Of a DNA stretch of 58,965 bases, positions 57,393-58,965 are shown piece by piece. Source of the DNA: Myxococcota bacterium. Lineage in GTDB: Bacteria > Myxococcota_A > Bradymonadia > UBA7976 > UBA1532. A model generated the notes under the pieces. That model searched no databases, was not told the DNA's origin, and saw only the letters and a list, made by a program, of their open reading frames with translations. The translations under genes were made by a program, and so were the position numbers. The number at the start of each line of letters is the position of its first letter. Position 1 is the stretch's first letter. The stretch spans positions 1 through 58,965 of the forward strand of contig JAHJCH010000354.1 in NCBI GenBank assembly GCA_018813065.1, in the 5' to 3' direction.

Positions 57393-58928
57393 ATGACACA
57401 CACGCAAGCTGATCTCCTCGATATGAGCCAGATTAAGCTCTCGGATATCCGCCCCAAGAAGCGGACGACCACCGAGCGCTGGTTGAAATATCTGGGTTTT
57501 CCCCTGGGCATCGCCGCCTTCTTGGCGATCTATTATATGAGCCCCATCGAAGGGCTGACTTTTGCCGGTCAGGTCTGCCTTGGCGCCTTCGCCCTGGCCT
57601 TGATCTGGTGGACGACCGAGCCCATCCCCACGCATGTCACTTCGCTGATCCTCATCGCCACCTTGGTGCTCTTCCACGGCTGGGGGGAGAAGGAGGCGCT
57701 GGGTGTGCTGGGGATGAATGTCATTTGGCTCAATATCATGGCTTTTATCCTCAGCTCTATGTTGGTGAAGACCAACCTGGCGCGGCGGCTGTCGCTGTGG
57801 CTGATGGTGGCCTTTGGCAAGAGCGCCTCGCGGATGTTGTTCGCTTTCCTGCTCTTGCAGCTCTTCCTCGCCGCCCTGATCCCCGCCACCGCCGCCCGCG
57901 CGGTGATGACATTGCCGATCATGATGGTGGTCGCCGCCATCTATGGCTCAACGCCCGATAAGCCCGGCAACTTTGGCCGCGCGCTGTTTCTGCACAACCT
58001 CCACGGCATCAACACCGGCTCGGCGGCCTATATCACCGGCAGCACCGCCAACCTGATCGCCGCCGCCTTTATCCTCAGCATGGCCGGGGAGGAGATCTTC
58101 TATACGGATTGGCTCTTCGCCAATATGCCCATCGTCGCCTTGGCCCTGCTGGCCTCTTGGTGGGGCAGCCATAAGCTGATCTTTCGCCTTAAGCCCGAGG
58201 AGCGCGCCCCTCAGCTGGAGGGCGGCCTGGCCCGATTGCGCGCCGAGCGCGATAAGCTGGGGCCGTTGCGCGCCGATGAGTACCGCACCATCGCCATTTT
58301 TGCCCTCGTCCTGTTTTTGTGGATGACCGACAAGCTCCATACGCAGTGGTTCGGCTTTCAGATCAGCGCCGTGATGGCCGCCGCCCTCGGCGCCATCATC
58401 GCCTTGCTGCCCCGCGTCGGCGTCATCAACTGGAACGAGGCCGATATCCCCTGGCACCTGATGATTTTTTCCTGCGGCGCCTACGCCGGGGGGCTCTCTC
58501 TGCGCGACAGCGGCGCGGCGCGGGTGATGGTGGGCAAGGTCTTTGAGGGTTTGGGCATCACCGCCGAGTTCGGCTTCTGGCGGGTCTATGTGATCATCAT
58601 CCTCCTCAATATGTTTTCGCATATGGTCTTCACCTCAAAGACCATGCGCACCCTGATCTTCATCCCCTTCGTCATCACCGTGGCCCAAACCCTGGGTTAT
58701 CCGCCCCTGGCCCTCGCTTTGCCCGCCGCTTTTACGATTGATTGGGTTAATACGGTGCCGATCAACGCCAAGCCCAACGTGATCCTCTTTACTACCGGTC
58801 AGTATTCCGTGATCGACAGCCTCAAGGCGGGCCTCTATATCACGGTGATCGGCAGTATTCTTTATATTATCGCTGGCTTTACCTGGTTCCGTTGGCTCGG
58901 GATCATGGACGGTGTGGAGGGCTTATGA
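57393..58928 (+). CDS. SLC13/DASS-family anion or dicarboxylate transporter
   Basis: Polytopic; LIWWTTEPIPTHVTSLILIATLVLF, MAFILSSMLVKTNLARRLSLWLM, INTGSAAYITGSTANLIAAAFI. Confidence 0.85.
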   Translation: MTHTQADLLDMSQIKLSDIRPKKRTTTERWLKYLGFPLGIAAFLAIYYMSPIEGLTFAGQVCLGAFALALIWWTTEPIPTHVTSLILIATLVLFHGWGEKEALGVLGMNVIWLNIMAFILSSMLVKTNLARRLSLWLMVAFGKSASRMLFAFLLLQLFLAALIPATAARAVMTLPIMMVVAAIYGSTPDKPGNFGRALFLHNLHGINTGSAAYITGSTANLIAAAFILSMAGEEIFYTDWLFANMPIVALALLASWWGSHKLIFRLKPEERAPQLEGGLARLRAERDKLGPLRADEYRTIAIFALVLFLWMTDKLHTQWFGFQISAVMAAALGAIIALLPRVGVINWNEADIPWHLMIFSCGAYAGGLSLRDSGAARVMVGKVFEGLGITAEFGFWRVYVIIILLNMFSHMVFTSKTMRTLIFIPFVITVAQTLGYPPLALALPAAFTIDWVNTVPINAKPNVILFTTGQYSVIDSLKAGLYITVIGSILYIIAGFTWFRWLGIMDGVEGL

Positions 58929-58965
58929 TGCTCAACGCGCTCTTGGTCTTGGCGCTGGGCGCGCC

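Overview
58.9-kb GC-rich chromosomal segment. The translated genes have a Myxococcota/Bradymonadales-like flavour (MopE and TSP3-type Asp-rich repeats, PEGA proteins, Ser/Thr kinases, LRR protein); this taxonomic impression is inference only. The left edge carries the end of a CRISPR array (37-bp repeats, 3 spacers) whose last repeat is broken by an AT-rich block holding a 5'-truncated DDE transposase between two 84-bp near-identical direct repeats. Housekeeping genes follow: def, fmt, rsmB, rpe, tRNA-Pro, rpsO, pnp, dut, a HelD-like helicase, an FprA-type ferredoxin reductase, aspS, glpAB, queG, lnt. Accessory loci of most interest: (1) a tightly packed five-gene cluster at 16.85-26.4 kb (large SF1 DNA2/NAM7-like helicase, unknown winged-helix-like protein, coiled-coil protein, Clp-type AAA+ with a P-loop-less N-terminal half, small radical-SAM protein), the strongest candidate for an undescribed conflict or stress system; (2) a Ser/Thr kinase with a CheY-like receiver domain apparently inserted between its N- and C-lobes, coupled to a lipoprotein and a PEGA protein; (3) a 1586-aa GHKL-ATPase protein with a DUF3883-like C-terminus, a possible single-gene defence system; (4) an array of eight ~42-bp tandem repeats, each with a hairpin; (5) RNA-level features including an rpe/tRNA-Pro overlap and a long hairpin in front of pnp. 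No cas genes are visible. All product calls come from reading the sequence; no database search was run.
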